Source of the DNA: Membranipora membranacea
Taxonomy: Eukaryota > Bryozoa > Gymnolaemata > Cheilostomatida > Membraniporidae
Assembly (NCBI GenBank): GCA_914767715.1
Contig: OU612069.1
Span: 22,689,387 to 22,753,386 of the forward strand
DNA length: 64,000 bases
Direction of reading: 5' to 3'
The position numbers and the translations under genes were made by a program. Under the pieces are notes generated by a model, which was not told where the DNA came from, did not search any database, and saw only the letters and a list, made by a program, of their open reading frames with translations. This document shows positions 34,741 to 46,800 of the stretch, one piece after another (position 1 is the stretch's first letter; each line of letters starts with the position of its first letter).

Positions 34741-35830
34741 AGTAAAGCTCGGCATAGTTAATTGTTCATCAATGACCCAGCACCTGAATCTGAAAACTCT
34801 ATTAAATCTTCTTGCTTGGAGTGTTAAACATTACCTAACTTCAAGATGGTGAAGGAGAAATCTGCTTCAAAACCTTGACTTTGGTAACTGCTTGCCATAT
34901 GAAACCAGAGGTCAACAAGTTACCTATAATAGAATTCCTTTTGTTATATGTACACTTTTAAGAAAACCTCTATTAATAAATCAATAAATAAATAAATAAT
35001 AAACACGAAGTAATTCTATCGCAACATGTGGTCACCCTGAGAAAAACAAACAAATATATCTACCCTAGAACTGTTTCACAAGATCCACAGTTACAGATTA
35101 TTGGTTGGTTGGTTGGTTGGTTTATTTTGTCACAAACATTAGGTATGCTGCGAGATTGAGTGTTTATACTGTTACATGAGTAGGGAATACCAAAAAGAAA
35201 CATAAACAAAATGAGTAAAGTAAAGTCTGACTTCTAGAGGATTAAAAAATATCTTGCAATATCAGAATCAAGTGTCTGAGGAATGAGTCTTTACCCCAGG
35301 CAGTTCTGTATTTAAGGCTGCGATATCTGCCTGAGGGGAGTTTCTCAAGAAAATTGTTTAAAAAATGTTCATCATCATGTATTATCTGCAGGGCCAGGTT
35401 CTTTGTACGTTTTGATATGACTGAATCTAAGATTAACCCACTGATATTGAGAAGTTGAGAAACAAACAGAGCCCACAGACATGCTCTACTGCTACAGTGC
35501 TCTACTGGATAATGCAAGTTGCACAGGAGGGATAACTCAGCTAGCAGATCCTGGCGACATACAGATTATAAGATTATAGGAATTTTTTCTGTCATCAGGA
35601 TATAATAAACACAGTCATTGTGACCTGACAATACTAGTTTTCAGATTCATGTGAATGGCTATTGTAACTGCTCTCCTAGATTTACAATGAAGTTTTGTAC
35701 AGGTGCATGTTTAGTGTAGTTTATCTGTATCTCAATCGCAAACTGGCAATACCAGTAACTCCAGAAACAATTTGATATAAACATTTATTAAAATACCGTG
35801 TGATTAGTCTGATTCAAGTAGGTATACATG
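34741..35830 (+). repeat. Second tandem duplication, unit 2
   Basis: Direct repeat of 33910-34740, interrupted by the short LINE at 35101-35432. Confidence 0.8.
35101..35432 (-). mobile_element. Severely 5'-truncated LINE (3' end only)
   Basis: Minus-strand coding reads ...ISKRTKNLALQII...LEKLPSGRYRSLKYRT then stops. This is the conserved C-terminal motif of CR1/Rex1-type ORF2. It is followed by a short 3' UTR and an (AACC)n tail (plus strand TTGGTTGG at 35101). AGATTA flanks both ends and is single in unit 1, so it is the target duplication. Different 3' tail from the LINE at 27.2 kb, hence another subfamily. Confidence 0.88.
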
Positions 35831-36639
35831 AAACATGATTGAAATGGAATGGTATTGTCATAGTAGATATGCAAACCTGATTAGATCAATGACAAGTTTT
35901 TAAATGATGAGCTGCTATGATTATAAGTAAAGGAAAAATAATGTAAGCATAACATACCATTTCACCCGTTCCAGGAAAGAGTTAATATATAATATGAAGT
36001 CTATTTTATGTACAGTTTGTATATCAAGATTAGAAAAAAAGGAGACATGCACTGATAGAACCTCTTTCTTTGAGGCTAGAATAGATTCATTGGCCAAAAC
36101 GCTTCAATTTATAGTAAAAGGGACAAAAACAAGTGCTGAAAATCATATGTAAAAAAGGGTATTCAATGTTATTGCAATATGTGATAACACAAAGGCAGCG
36201 GTGGTTTCATGTGTCCAGTTGTTTTATGTAGCATTGTTTGTAGCAGTTGTTAACAACTACTTTTGTTAAGGAATATTTAGCTATAAAAACTTTGGGTTAT
36301 AAGACTGATTTGTTCTGTGGTACCTTGCATTCCCTAAATCAATCAGGTGATAGGCGTGACAGGAGGAGATGAAGAAATAGTCATTGCTGTGGGGGTCCCC
36401 CACAGAGACATATCATTATCAACCTCAGTAAGAACGTTAAAATTTGTCTTGTCATGACAGTAAGCTGGTCAAGTGACCAAGCAAAGATCTGCTTACAATC
36501 AGAGGAAATATAATTCAACTCGGTGAAATCTCAATAAAATCGACCATAATGATTAAATAATGGGCTTTACTGAGTTTCTAAGTCTTTGATCGACAGAGAG
36601 ATGGTGACAGTATTGCACCTTGTCATAAAATAATAACTA
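35831..36639. other. No gene recognised
   Basis: Upstream flank of lectin 3. A partial GACAGGAGGA-type repeat occurs near 36358; otherwise unremarkable. Confidence 0.4.
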
Positions 36640-36860
36640 AATTATCATATAAGCTGACAGGAGGAAATGAAGATATAGTCCGGAGACGATCAAACGAGGA
36701 TGAGTGTCATTGTAATATGAAAGATGGAATTTTGCCTTGTCATGAACAATAATTTTGAATCTGGGTACAGCTGTGAATCGCTGACATTCACAGGGAATCC
36801 ATAATCCTCATTAATGCTATAATAAAAGAATATTAATGATGAAATAATGGACTCTGCGGC
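36640..36860 (-). repeat. Lectin-cluster repeat upstream of lectin 3
   Basis: Paralogue of 3113-3666, with AAGCTGACAGGAGGA at 36651-36665 but only one minisatellite-type unit (36769-36833). Confidence 0.65.
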
Positions 36861-36930
36861 TTACCCACCATGGAACTTCTATACTACACTTGAGAGACCA
36901 GTATGGTGATGTAACACATGAAGAGTGATC

Positions 36931-36940
36931 ATATATAATT
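36931..36940 (+). promoter_or_regulatory. TATA box of lectin 3
   Basis: ATATATAATT about 90-98 bp upstream of the ATG, followed by GAGGTGCAGG as in the paralogues. Confidence 0.65.
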
Positions 36941-37028
36941 GAGGTGCAGGGTATATCTTGTCATTACAGCATTATCCTTGCAATAGATAAGTAGTTCTCT
37001 AGAAGCCACTAGTCACTTAGCATTCACT

Positions 37029-38449
37029 ATGTTTGCTGTTGCTCTTACCGTTATGTTGGCGGTGCAGCTTGCCCCAGTTTCAGGTAAGTCTATGACATAA
37101 GTATATAATTAAAACTAAAGCTGTCCTGACAATGATTTAATTTGGTCGTGATTTATACACCCAAAAATGAGATGATAGCATTTCACCATTTTGGTCTTTG
37201 TTAACATATTCAGATGTTTCGGTTAATCAGAATAGTTTTATGTTGATTGCCCCTTCTATTCCATTGATCAAAAGAAAATACAGTGCGGATGCAGTTTGAT
37301 ATTGATATTTGGTACGAAAACAAACTAATAATGTGTTATTAGCAGTAATTTCTAGACTTTAAACTTGATGTGTTTGATTTCTTATAGCCACCAAATGTGA
37401 GAAACCCTTCAAGAAAGTAGGTGAATCCTGCCTGCTGTACAGTGTGGAAAAGCAGCATTTTGATCAGGCCAAAAAGGACTGTAAAGGTTATGGCGGCAAA
37501 ATTGTGACACCAGAGACAGCAGAAAGAAGGAAGGACCTGAAGAAGTTTGTCAAAACCAACGGGGTAACAGGTATGTTGAATATACTAATTAATTATATGA
37601 ATGAATACATTATACGTAACTTTCCAATGAATTGCTTATAAGGAGGCCAATCAGAGCCAATGTATTTTCTAACTCAGCATCTAAACATATTTTGAATGCT
37701 CTTTTTTTTTAATATGAACTTCTTTATCTTACATCCAAAACATAACCAGTTAAGTTAGAACTTAGTCCCTATTAATTGATCATTTAGAGGGGAACATGGA
37801 CCTTGATTGTAATGTATGATTACCACTATGAATTCATTTAATTTCAAACCTGCTTTCTTTGTGCATATTGGTCTTTAGGCTGTGATCCAAGCATTATTTA
37901 TTATTTTCAATTGATGAATACGCCAAACATAAATTTCAAATATGTTGGCAGTTAGCAAATCATCGGGTACTTCATTTCAAATGGTTGATCTAGATATAGA
38001 TTTTTGGTGCGCTCTGTTATTTCAAATGCAGTGACTTCGTGCCTTCAACCCAAGCTGATATTACTTGATGCACAGCATCACTCAATGAACCTTTAATGCA
38101 TTGCGAGGAAACTCTGTTTGGCCTTATCCTCAACCTTGCTGTATGTGTGATTGGTTACAAGTGGTTAAATATATACTACAATGTTTGTTCTTTCGTTATT
38201 CCAGGTGATGACTTTGAATACATTGGTGGTAAGGAGATACATAAGATATTCAAATGGCAAGGATTCAGTACAAAAGCATTCTTTGACAGAGACGATCCAC
38301 ATGCCTTCGCTGATATCAAATCTTCATTTAGAAGTGGTGAACCAGACAACACTAACGGGAATGAGCAGTGTGTATGTGTGAAGCAAGACGGATTATGGAA
38401 TGATTGTAAATGTTCTGCTAAGAGGTATTTCATCTGTGAGAAGAGATAA
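37029..38449 (+). CDS. C-type lectin-like secreted protein, gene 3
   Basis: Exons 37029-37083, 37388-37570 and 38205-38449 with phase-1 GT-AG introns encode 160 residues. Architecture is as in gene 1: signal peptide, then one C-type lectin domain with EPDN, WND, FICE and the extra CVCV/CKC cysteines. Intron 2, most of exon 2 and the 3' flank are almost identical to gene 1, showing a recent duplication or gene conversion. The 5' half of intron 1 and the first codons of exon 2 are clearly different: the mature N terminus is ATKCEKPF here and ASGCKDPF in gene 1. Exon 3 differs from gene 1 by five replacement and one silent change. All frames are open. Confidence 0.93.
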
Positions 38450-38566
38450 GCCACTGGTACCAACTATCGACCAACAAACCAACCAATGCTGAATAATATC
38501 ATGTTTTGATCATTAACCATGCAAGATATTGTGACTAATGTTGCTTTTATTCTTGATTTGAATAGC

Positions 38567-38572
38567 AATAAA
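38567..38572 (+). terminator. Polyadenylation signal of lectin 3
   Basis: AATAAA about 118 bp after the stop, matching gene 1. Confidence 0.7.
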
Positions 38573-38853
38573 TGATAATAAAGTACTCAGCACAGAAAAA
38601 TAGAATTAGATACTGTTAATTTTGTCTGTTATTGGATGACATATAATTATTGCAGTCTCTCAATAACATAAAGAACTCATTGCTTCCTCACAAAAAGACT
38701 CACTTCCATTTATACTCTCAATACCCTGTGAAACCATGTGATACAGTGTGAGAAACCTTGATGTTGGTTGGTCTTGTTTAATTTCGGCATCAGTATGGGC
38801 CTATGGACTGTATCCTAATGAGCATTTAAAGTCTTTCCTGACACCACCGTCAT

Positions 38854-38921
38854 CCGCCAGGAATTGAACATGGGACCTCGCGAATGAATGAATGAATGCC
38901 TTATCTATTGCACCACGGCCA
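38854..38921 (-). mobile_element. tRNA-derived SINE head (paralogue of 6.3 kb copy)
   Basis: Same A and B boxes and same flanks as 6325-6397, with one GAAT unit fewer. It was carried along by the lectin duplication. Confidence 0.65.
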
Positions 38922-39580
38922 CACACTTAATTATTTCCTCACAGAGTCAGATCATATCCGCTTGTTTGAAAATTTATATCCCCCCCCCCCCCATCAGTTC
39001 TCATTCATCTTGGGCAGTTCAGCGCACTTTTCAACCTGATCAAAACCTAGAGCAAGCATGATCCAATTTGCCTGCATATAGATTTTGAGCCGTCGGCATA
39101 AGGGATCATGAACTTTTGTCCTATTTGTTGGAGTTATCCCATGCCATGTGGACAGTTGGTGGACACTTGATTTTTTTTACATTGCAGCATTTGAATGGTA
39201 TCTTATCATATCGAACTATGTATGAGGATTTTAAATTTGGAATTTGTTTTGCAAAATTTGTCATAGGAGCTGAGAAATTTTAGAAAATGTCCACAACTTC
39301 ATCAAGCTATAACTATATAGAGTTTGGGATTGTCTCCCTTGATCGACCAAGCAGTCTGTTTACTTTCGATACAAAGATCACATGCAAGATTCCAAATCAG
39401 TTATGAGCAGCAGGATGCAATTTGTAAAAATAATCAATTGAATATGGAATGATACCACCAAGGGAATGCCGCAAATAAAATGAGACACATTTATTAGTCG
39501 AATTTTAACGTTTTCTTATACACAAAGCTGACTGCTAGCAAGTTATTGATGAAATTCATACTTTTTAGCAAGTTGCCTAC

Positions 39581-39797
39581 GCTTCTTGGCCTATTGGCTA
39601 AAATCAAAGTCAATGGCCAATTAGTGCCAATTCAGTTTTGGCGGCTCGCTGCACACTTATGATAAGGAGGTCCTCTATGGCCTCACCTCTAGGATGCATT
39701 CTAATTTTCTAGGATGTATCACATTCTCAGTATGAGGATTAGGGCACCTTGCGTCCCTCTTTAGGGGCAGCCCAATCTTCTGTTTCTTAGCAAACAG
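39581..39797 (+). mobile_element. U2-snRNA-headed retroposon, copy 4
   Basis: Begins GCTTCTTGGCCTATTGGCTA (truncated by three bases at the U2 5' end). Flanked by AAGTTGCCTAC on both sides (39570-39580 and 39800-39810). First half of a tandem dimer. Confidence 0.78.
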
Positions 39798-39811
39798 GAA
39801 GTTGCCTACGG

Positions 39812-40040
39812 ATCGCTTCTCGGCCTATTGGCTAAGATCAAAGTGTCACTGCCAATGGCTGATTAGTGCCTGTTTCAGTTTCTGGCAGCTTGCTGCACAC
39901 TTGGATTAGGAGGTCCACCATGGCCTCACCTCTAGGATGCATTCTAGTTTACTAGGATGTATCACACTCTCAGTATGAGGACTCCGGGCAACTTGCGTCC
40001 CTCTTTAGGGGCAGCCCACCCTCTGTTTTGTCATAAACAG
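39812..40040 (+). mobile_element. U2-snRNA-headed retroposon, copy 5
   Basis: Starts exactly at the U2 5' end (ATCGCTTCTCGGCCTATTGG) and is the best preserved copy: 29 of the first 30 bases agree with metazoan U2. Preceded by AAGTTGCCTACGG and followed by GCAAGATGCCTTTGGG. The insertion site is equivalent to that of copy 1 at 7083. Confidence 0.82.
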
Positions 40041-40235
40041 AGCAAGATGCCTTTGGGAAGATTGTTACAAATTCACCATTAACAAATCATATCTTACGAA
40101 CATCCGAAGTCAATTCACAAGGCAGCAGCAGCAAAATTTAAAATATAATTCTTATTAAATTATGGTCGTACATAGGTGATATAAGGTGGTATTGCAACCA
40201 TTTTTCGGCTGTTACTCGGTTATTAGTGATAGCAG

Positions 40236-40414
40236 TACAGTGCATTTCACTTAATTCAAACCTCTGGGGACCACAAAAATTTGGTCTAATTAAGCAGAGT
40301 TTGAATTAAGTGAGATTGGAATGCATTGAGATTTTGCAAAAGGGACCAATTTTCCTTGTCTGAATTAACAGGAATTTTGATGTATGAAGTTTGAATTAAC
40401 CAGCTTACACTGTA
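40236..40414. mobile_element. Tc1/mariner-type (pogo-like) MITE
   Basis: About 179 bp bounded by TACAGTG and CACTGTA, with subterminal TTAATTCAAAC inverted repeats at both ends and the TA target dinucleotide on each side. No coding capacity. Confidence 0.75.
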
Positions 40415-40608
40415 TATCCACTTATTCTGATATGCTCTATCAGACTTTCAGATGTTTCAAAGCTGTATCACCATTTGTTGAGCACTTTCTCTAATGCTGG
40501 CAGCATTTTTGGCAAATATCTGCTTATTGTGTAACATTGCGGTATATCCTATCAAGCAAATCAAAGTGAAAGGGCTAACACTGATTTTAGTCTATTCTGA
40601 CATTCTTA

Positions 40609-40614
40609 TTTATT
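40609..40614 (-). terminator. Polyadenylation signal candidate of the P450 gene
   Basis: Minus-strand AATAAA about 190 bp after the P450 stop codon. Confidence 0.4.
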
Positions 40615-40801
40615 CTCATTTTATAGAGAATCAGCATAACATCACATTTTACACCTCAATTTGCTGTAAAAAATTTAATTTGGTGGTTCAGAAACTGCAT
40701 TCTGTGAATTCACAAATAAAATTAATAAATTTAGTAAGAATATTTTGACATCAATAAACAAAAGACGCATAGCATATGGGTAACAAACAGTCAATCACCA
40801 A

Positions 40802-43800
40802 TTAAAATCGTTGTATAGCTCTGATTTTGAAGTTTTCTTTTGGAACAACAGACAACTTAATGGTCTCCTTCACAGATGGCCATTTTTCTTGACCAAGTTC
40901 CAGCTGATACTTTTGTACCATAGAGACGAACAGTAAGAAGTATTCTGCCCTTGCCAGTTGCTCTCCTGCACACGCTCGGCGTCCTACAACATATCGATAT
41001 GATTACATGGTAACATGAGTAGTCAATTGAATCAACAAGATTCAATTTTCTCAGTAGGCGTTCGGTGCCACAAGAGATGTCGGTTCAGGTCCCACAAGGT
41101 TTGATTGTTCCAGCTCCCAGCAAGCTCAGATGTATGATTCTTCAGTATCAGATATGTCGTTATGGCAGATATTCAATTGAGTGCATAGACATATCAAACT
41201 GGAAAAGATAATGCTAAAATCTTACGTAATGGTTTTTAACAATTCTGTAATTATCAGAATTTTAATTAATTTTTGCATTGATCTAGGTTCCTACAAGTAA
41301 CTCAGTCATGTTGAATATTGAAACAGCTGGTAAGAGTATCCATATTCCTTAGCCAACTGACCAGATCAAATTATAATTATCCTAGTGCATCCCCAACTGC
41401 ACATGTATTAATTATTTGCGAGCTATGATACCTACATGCCACAATAAGACAACTCCAGAACATTAAAGAGAACCCATATAAAATTAGCACAAAATTTTGA
41501 CAAAACCCAAAACACAATCCCTTAAAAAACAATCTTGACCTAAACCAGGCACTGATACTCATAATACCCACATACACCTTGAAGGCTCAGATATCTAGGT
41601 ACTAAAAACACACCCCGTACCCTAAATTAACCACCAATACCCAAAGTAATTAACCAAATTTTTTCTGATTTTTTTCAACCTTCATTAAAATTCATCATTC
41701 TATCAATACCAATTAAAATGAAGTTTATTTATTCAGCGCACAGCAGAAGATCAAACATTCAATAAATCTGTCACAAATAATTTATTACTACTTATCTAGA
41801 TCAGCCATGCTCAACCTTGGCCAAATCGGCCATTTCGGCCAAATTGGTCATTGTTCAGCCAAATTCACCCTTTCAACAGAAAAAAGTTGAGACACATGGT
41901 TCAAAGTTGAAAGACATAAAGGAAATTCTGCAATATTCGGTCACAACAGAAAGTAGACATAGAAAAGTTCAATGTTTGTTCTATTGTAGTAAAAGGGGTA
42001 TATTCATGAGTAGGTAAGCAAGAAAACTAAGGAAAGGAAACTTGCCATAATAGCCCAAATATGCTATTGACTCTATTTATGTCTATCATTACCAGGTAAT
42101 ATTAGTAGGATCATGAAGTAATTAAACTGGTACTGCCGTTTTCATTGGAAATTTCTGTATTTTTTAATGTTAAGAGCTCGTCAACAAATTAAAATCCGAA
42201 ACATGTGAGCTATTCTCCAGCACTATGGCCTGCCTCAAAACATACCTCCAAACCGATATGGGCAAGGCTTGAAAACATTGCCTTGTTTTCTTTGTTGTAC
42301 CAAAACTGTGAGGGTGGCCACCTTTCTTAAGGTAGCATACCAATGGTTTGAAATAAAGGTATTATTTGACATTTAACATGTTTTAAATTGTTATCGAGGG
42401 GCCAAAGATTTGTATGCAAAAATGACTAAATGTAAGATTAAACAAATCTTAGGTTTAGATATTTTTGATGTAAAATGTCATGCTATTCCAAGTAAAGCAA
42501 ACAGTATTAAATTTACCTATTAAAAGTTTGTGTTACGACCATGATTTATATTTAAACAGAATTTAATGATTTTGTAAATGATTCTGGGCATAGTAATTAC
42601 TGTCATGAAATGTCTTGTTGCTTAGACCAAAACAAGTATCTTGTATTTATATGCCTATTACATTTTCTTGTTTGGACCCCCATGATGTACATATTTTCAA
42701 GTGCAACTATTTTGTTTGTATGATGGTAAACAATTCATAATTATTGCCCTGCTTTTAACTTGTCAATATCCAGTTTCAAGTGTTGGCTTCTTGCTCCTAG
42801 TTGTGAGATACAGCGGCTCGGATATAACACCACAACGTATCCCTCATGGTGAACCCCTTCCATTTGTTGCCTAACAGGCCCTCACACCCTAATCTACCAA
42901 TCCCCTCCTTGCCTCGTTCCCCTTACCAAAGGAAATTAGTAAAATATTTGCATTCAACTGTCCACTTTCTATCCCCAATTACCAATAACATATCTCAATC
43001 ACACCGCTGTTGCTCAGTAACCTCCCGCCCAAACTAAATCATATGTGTTATCAAACTATAGATGGTAACATAGGAGGTCCATAGAACCGATTCGTTGCTG
43101 TGCTAACTCAAAACATCTAATCCTAGTTTCCATTGTGTATTCAAACAGCGACTCTGCGCTGCAAATGAAATTATACTGTGCAGAATAATAGCCTATTGAA
43201 TTCACGTGTTGATAACTCGTAGACCAAATCATAGCCTATTTTCATTTAAGTCTCCGAGTGACCTTGTGAGGTTTCACTGTCAACAAGGTCATGGTGTCCC
43301 ATCTTAAATATTATCTGCTTAAAAATGTTGATGTTGCTCTGTGATGATCATTAAAATTAGAATTTTGACAAAACTTGCTTGCACAAAAACTCTTCTCATT
43401 ATCCTAATTCACGGACTATCTACCAAAATCCCATATTTCCTTGACTGTATATCCTCAACTAGTCAACTTCTCTGTAAGCAGTTAATTCAAGCTCTGGTTC
43501 CTACCTCCTAGGACTCCCGTGTGATATTTTCAATCACTTCACAAATTGGCTGACGGCCAATTACCAACCTTCGCAATAAGTTCACTGAATTTAAATTCAA
43601 AGTTTCAAACGCGGAAGAGATCAGATAGAATTTAATGTCCCTGTAATTCAATTGTGACTGAAAGATATATGTGGCCAATTGCTTTTTAGTTGTTTCCCAA
43701 ATAGGGCTAGAATGCCTAAAGACCACCTCTACCTCAAAAAAATTTTCTGGGGAGGCCCAATACTACCTAGCGCCTGGCCCTATCACTTTAAAACCCGCAG

Positions 43801-46800
43801 ATACAGGTACTAGATATTTCCCATTCTTATCTGTATCGTAAGTATTTCAAGTTTTTTAATCAACCTTTTTTTATCAAGAAAATTTCCCAAAAAGTAGTGC
43901 GGCCAATTGGTATGCTACCAAACAAACTTTGGCCGAATCCGAAAAAAGGTTGGACACGCATGATCTAGATCATACTGACTACTAGCCTCACAAATAGTCT
44001 GACACTACAGGTCAAAGATCAAGATCAAGAACCATATATAGGACTTATTTAAGGCTAGTAACCATAGACCTACTAATAATAAAGTTTATTATTAGTAGGT
44101 CTATGCTAGTAACTCAAAACTATGGCCAAGCTCAAACATGAACTAAAATTAAACTTTAAATTTCACCTACTGTGGATGCTAAATGGATTACTTTATTATG
44201 TCATCATAATATAACATATTACAAGAGTTTGCATTACTCACCAACTCCAAATGCTGCCAAATGTATTCTATCTGGTTTCTGAAATTCACCGTCAGCGTCA
44301 AGAAATCTGTCTGGTTTAAACGATTCAGGGTTAGGATAAGTATCCTCATCAAAACATGTGGAGCATGTGATACCAAATACGTTGGAACCTAAAAATGATA
44401 AATACATATCAGGTTATCCGGATACTGAATGCATTTTGATGTATAATAATTATTTGACCATTGATAAAGCTGCTGCTCAACCATAACTTTGGCATCTACC
44501 ATCTTTGTTGATTACCGTTTACACAAAAGCTTACTCTGCTTTGCCAATTTTGGTCAATTCACAGCTTCATATCTTGAATCAAGATGAGAGCGTGTTTGGC
44601 TTTCCATCTGTGATATATTATGTTTAACAAGGGATAACCATTACTGAATATCAAACGAAAATTTAATTGTAACGTTGAATCAATCTGTGTTTTTAGATCA
44701 TTTAACTGAATTCTATGACAATAATACAACATAACTCTACATGTTGCATCATGTTAATAAATATGAAACCATTTAAGGCAAATTGATCAAAAACTCTAAC
44801 TTCTTAATCATCGCAGGGAAAATATTAGCTGAGCAAAATAATATTTGTTATATTCATACCTTTTGGAATGTGAACTCCACATATGGTCACATCTTCTTCA
44901 ACTTGACGGGGGAGCGAGACCGGGGCCACCATTGCAACTCTCAGTAACTCCGTAAGAGTAGACATGGTGTAAGGTAGCTTGTGTCTGTCTGAGATGGCCG
45001 GTCTCTTTTCACCTGAGAAAAAAGTCCTGCTGAATTAGAAATACTAATCACTGACTTTGCCGGGCCCTGATTGGTCGGTCAATATTGAGCGCCAAAAAAC
45101 CTAACAATCAGCATGTTGAAATAGCAAAGGCATAGCTGAGCTTTCATAGATATCAGAAAGGTAGAAAGTTGTAATGTCGACTTTGATTTTTCTCTTCATA
45201 TTTTAAAAATTATTACAAAGTATTTAAGATGAGCTTGCGACTGTGGAGGATAGGAAATTGATGACATCTGTACAGATAATAAAATTTTCCTCACCTAGAA
45301 TCTGTCTGATTTCACTGTGGATATTCTCCTGTACTTCGGGGTAGCATATCATGTAGAGAAAAGCCCAGTAGAGAGTGTAGGCTATGGTATCAGTGCTGGC
45401 CAGAAGGAGTCCTGTCACCAGTGTCTTTAGGTTGTTATCTTCATTTAAAGAATACAATAGGATCAAAATAGGTATGTGTGCAGGAGACTGTTTGTGATGA
45501 TGGCAGGGCAACTGTGTTTATAGCTGAAAGTTGTGGGAAGTGCGGTGACATATGTATTGTTTTAGCACTGTGTTCTCATGTGTATTCTGAGTTTGGGCTA
45601 GATCAAACTGAGTTTTCACTTTTGGATCAACCTAAATCACTGCATATGTTTCGATGGCCTCAGACTGAGCGGAAACTTTAAAAAAATTATGTCTTCATCA
45701 ATTTGGAATAGGCTCTTCTGATCTGTAGCCTTTGATTATAACCGCTCAGCCATGCCAGCTGGCGATAGTACAAACAATTCAGCGCAACCAGAATACTCGA
45801 GCATGGTGCGTACAACTCCGCAATATGCCAGGTAAAGGTCAAGTTCAAAGTCATCATATGCCGGGTTTATGTTGATATATATTTTGAGTCTGACTAGGGG
45901 ACTTTTACTGTGCAAATTACTTAACTATAACTAACTAACTATATTATATTCTTTGAATTTGTTTCTTAAAACAAAGTTCTCCACTGATTGGAGCTTGATG
46001 CGACGAATGAATGTACAAACTCAGATGGCTCGTCACTACTCATTCACATAATATTTACATACCTGTGAACACAGTATCAGGATCCTTTTCATTCAGCCGG
46101 ATTTCTTTTAAGAAGGAGTCAATAAAGTCTTTTGGAGGGTCATCCAGATTAGATTCACGTTTATGTATGTCTATCTGGTCCAATACTAACTGTATTCCAG
46201 CTGATACCTTTCTTTCTTCCTTGTGATACCCAAAAAGATCAAACGGTACGTTCTAAAAAAAACCGTTAAAGCGACAAATTAAATCACAAAGGATATTATG
46301 GCAGCTAAAGATATCACCCAATCAATTTATATTGTTAATGATAATTTGCTAATGAAAATTATTCACTCCCCATGAGTGTAAGGTATTGGCAGGCGAGAAT
46401 CTGCACTTTTTTCGCAATGCTTAAATTTGTGAAATTTGGTACTAGCTAACCTATCCATGCACTGTGCATAGCCCCCATCTCTACTAACTAGAATTTTGTG
46501 CTAACTAACACTCAAATAGAAGCCTAGCTCTAGTTGATAGTCACCCCCATGGTAAACTCTATGATTTCAGGGTATGACCATTAACTGCCATATAAACAAG
46601 CTAAATTAAATCATAGTAATCTACGCACAGCCACAAACATATAAGGAGATTACCTTGATGAAAGGCAATTCCCTTGCAACCATTTTTAACCTCACAGTCG
46701 CTCCAAGCTTCAAGCTCTCCATCAGAACATTGGAGTAGTCGAATCTTGTGCCTAATACCATCTTAGATGTGATATTTGATGTGTACATGATCATCAGGGA

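Noticed and set aside
38176-38463. Minus-strand ORFs over lectin exon 3 (also 5011-5298 and 22649-22849)
   Set aside because: Antisense of conserved lectin exons; similar among copies only because the exons are.
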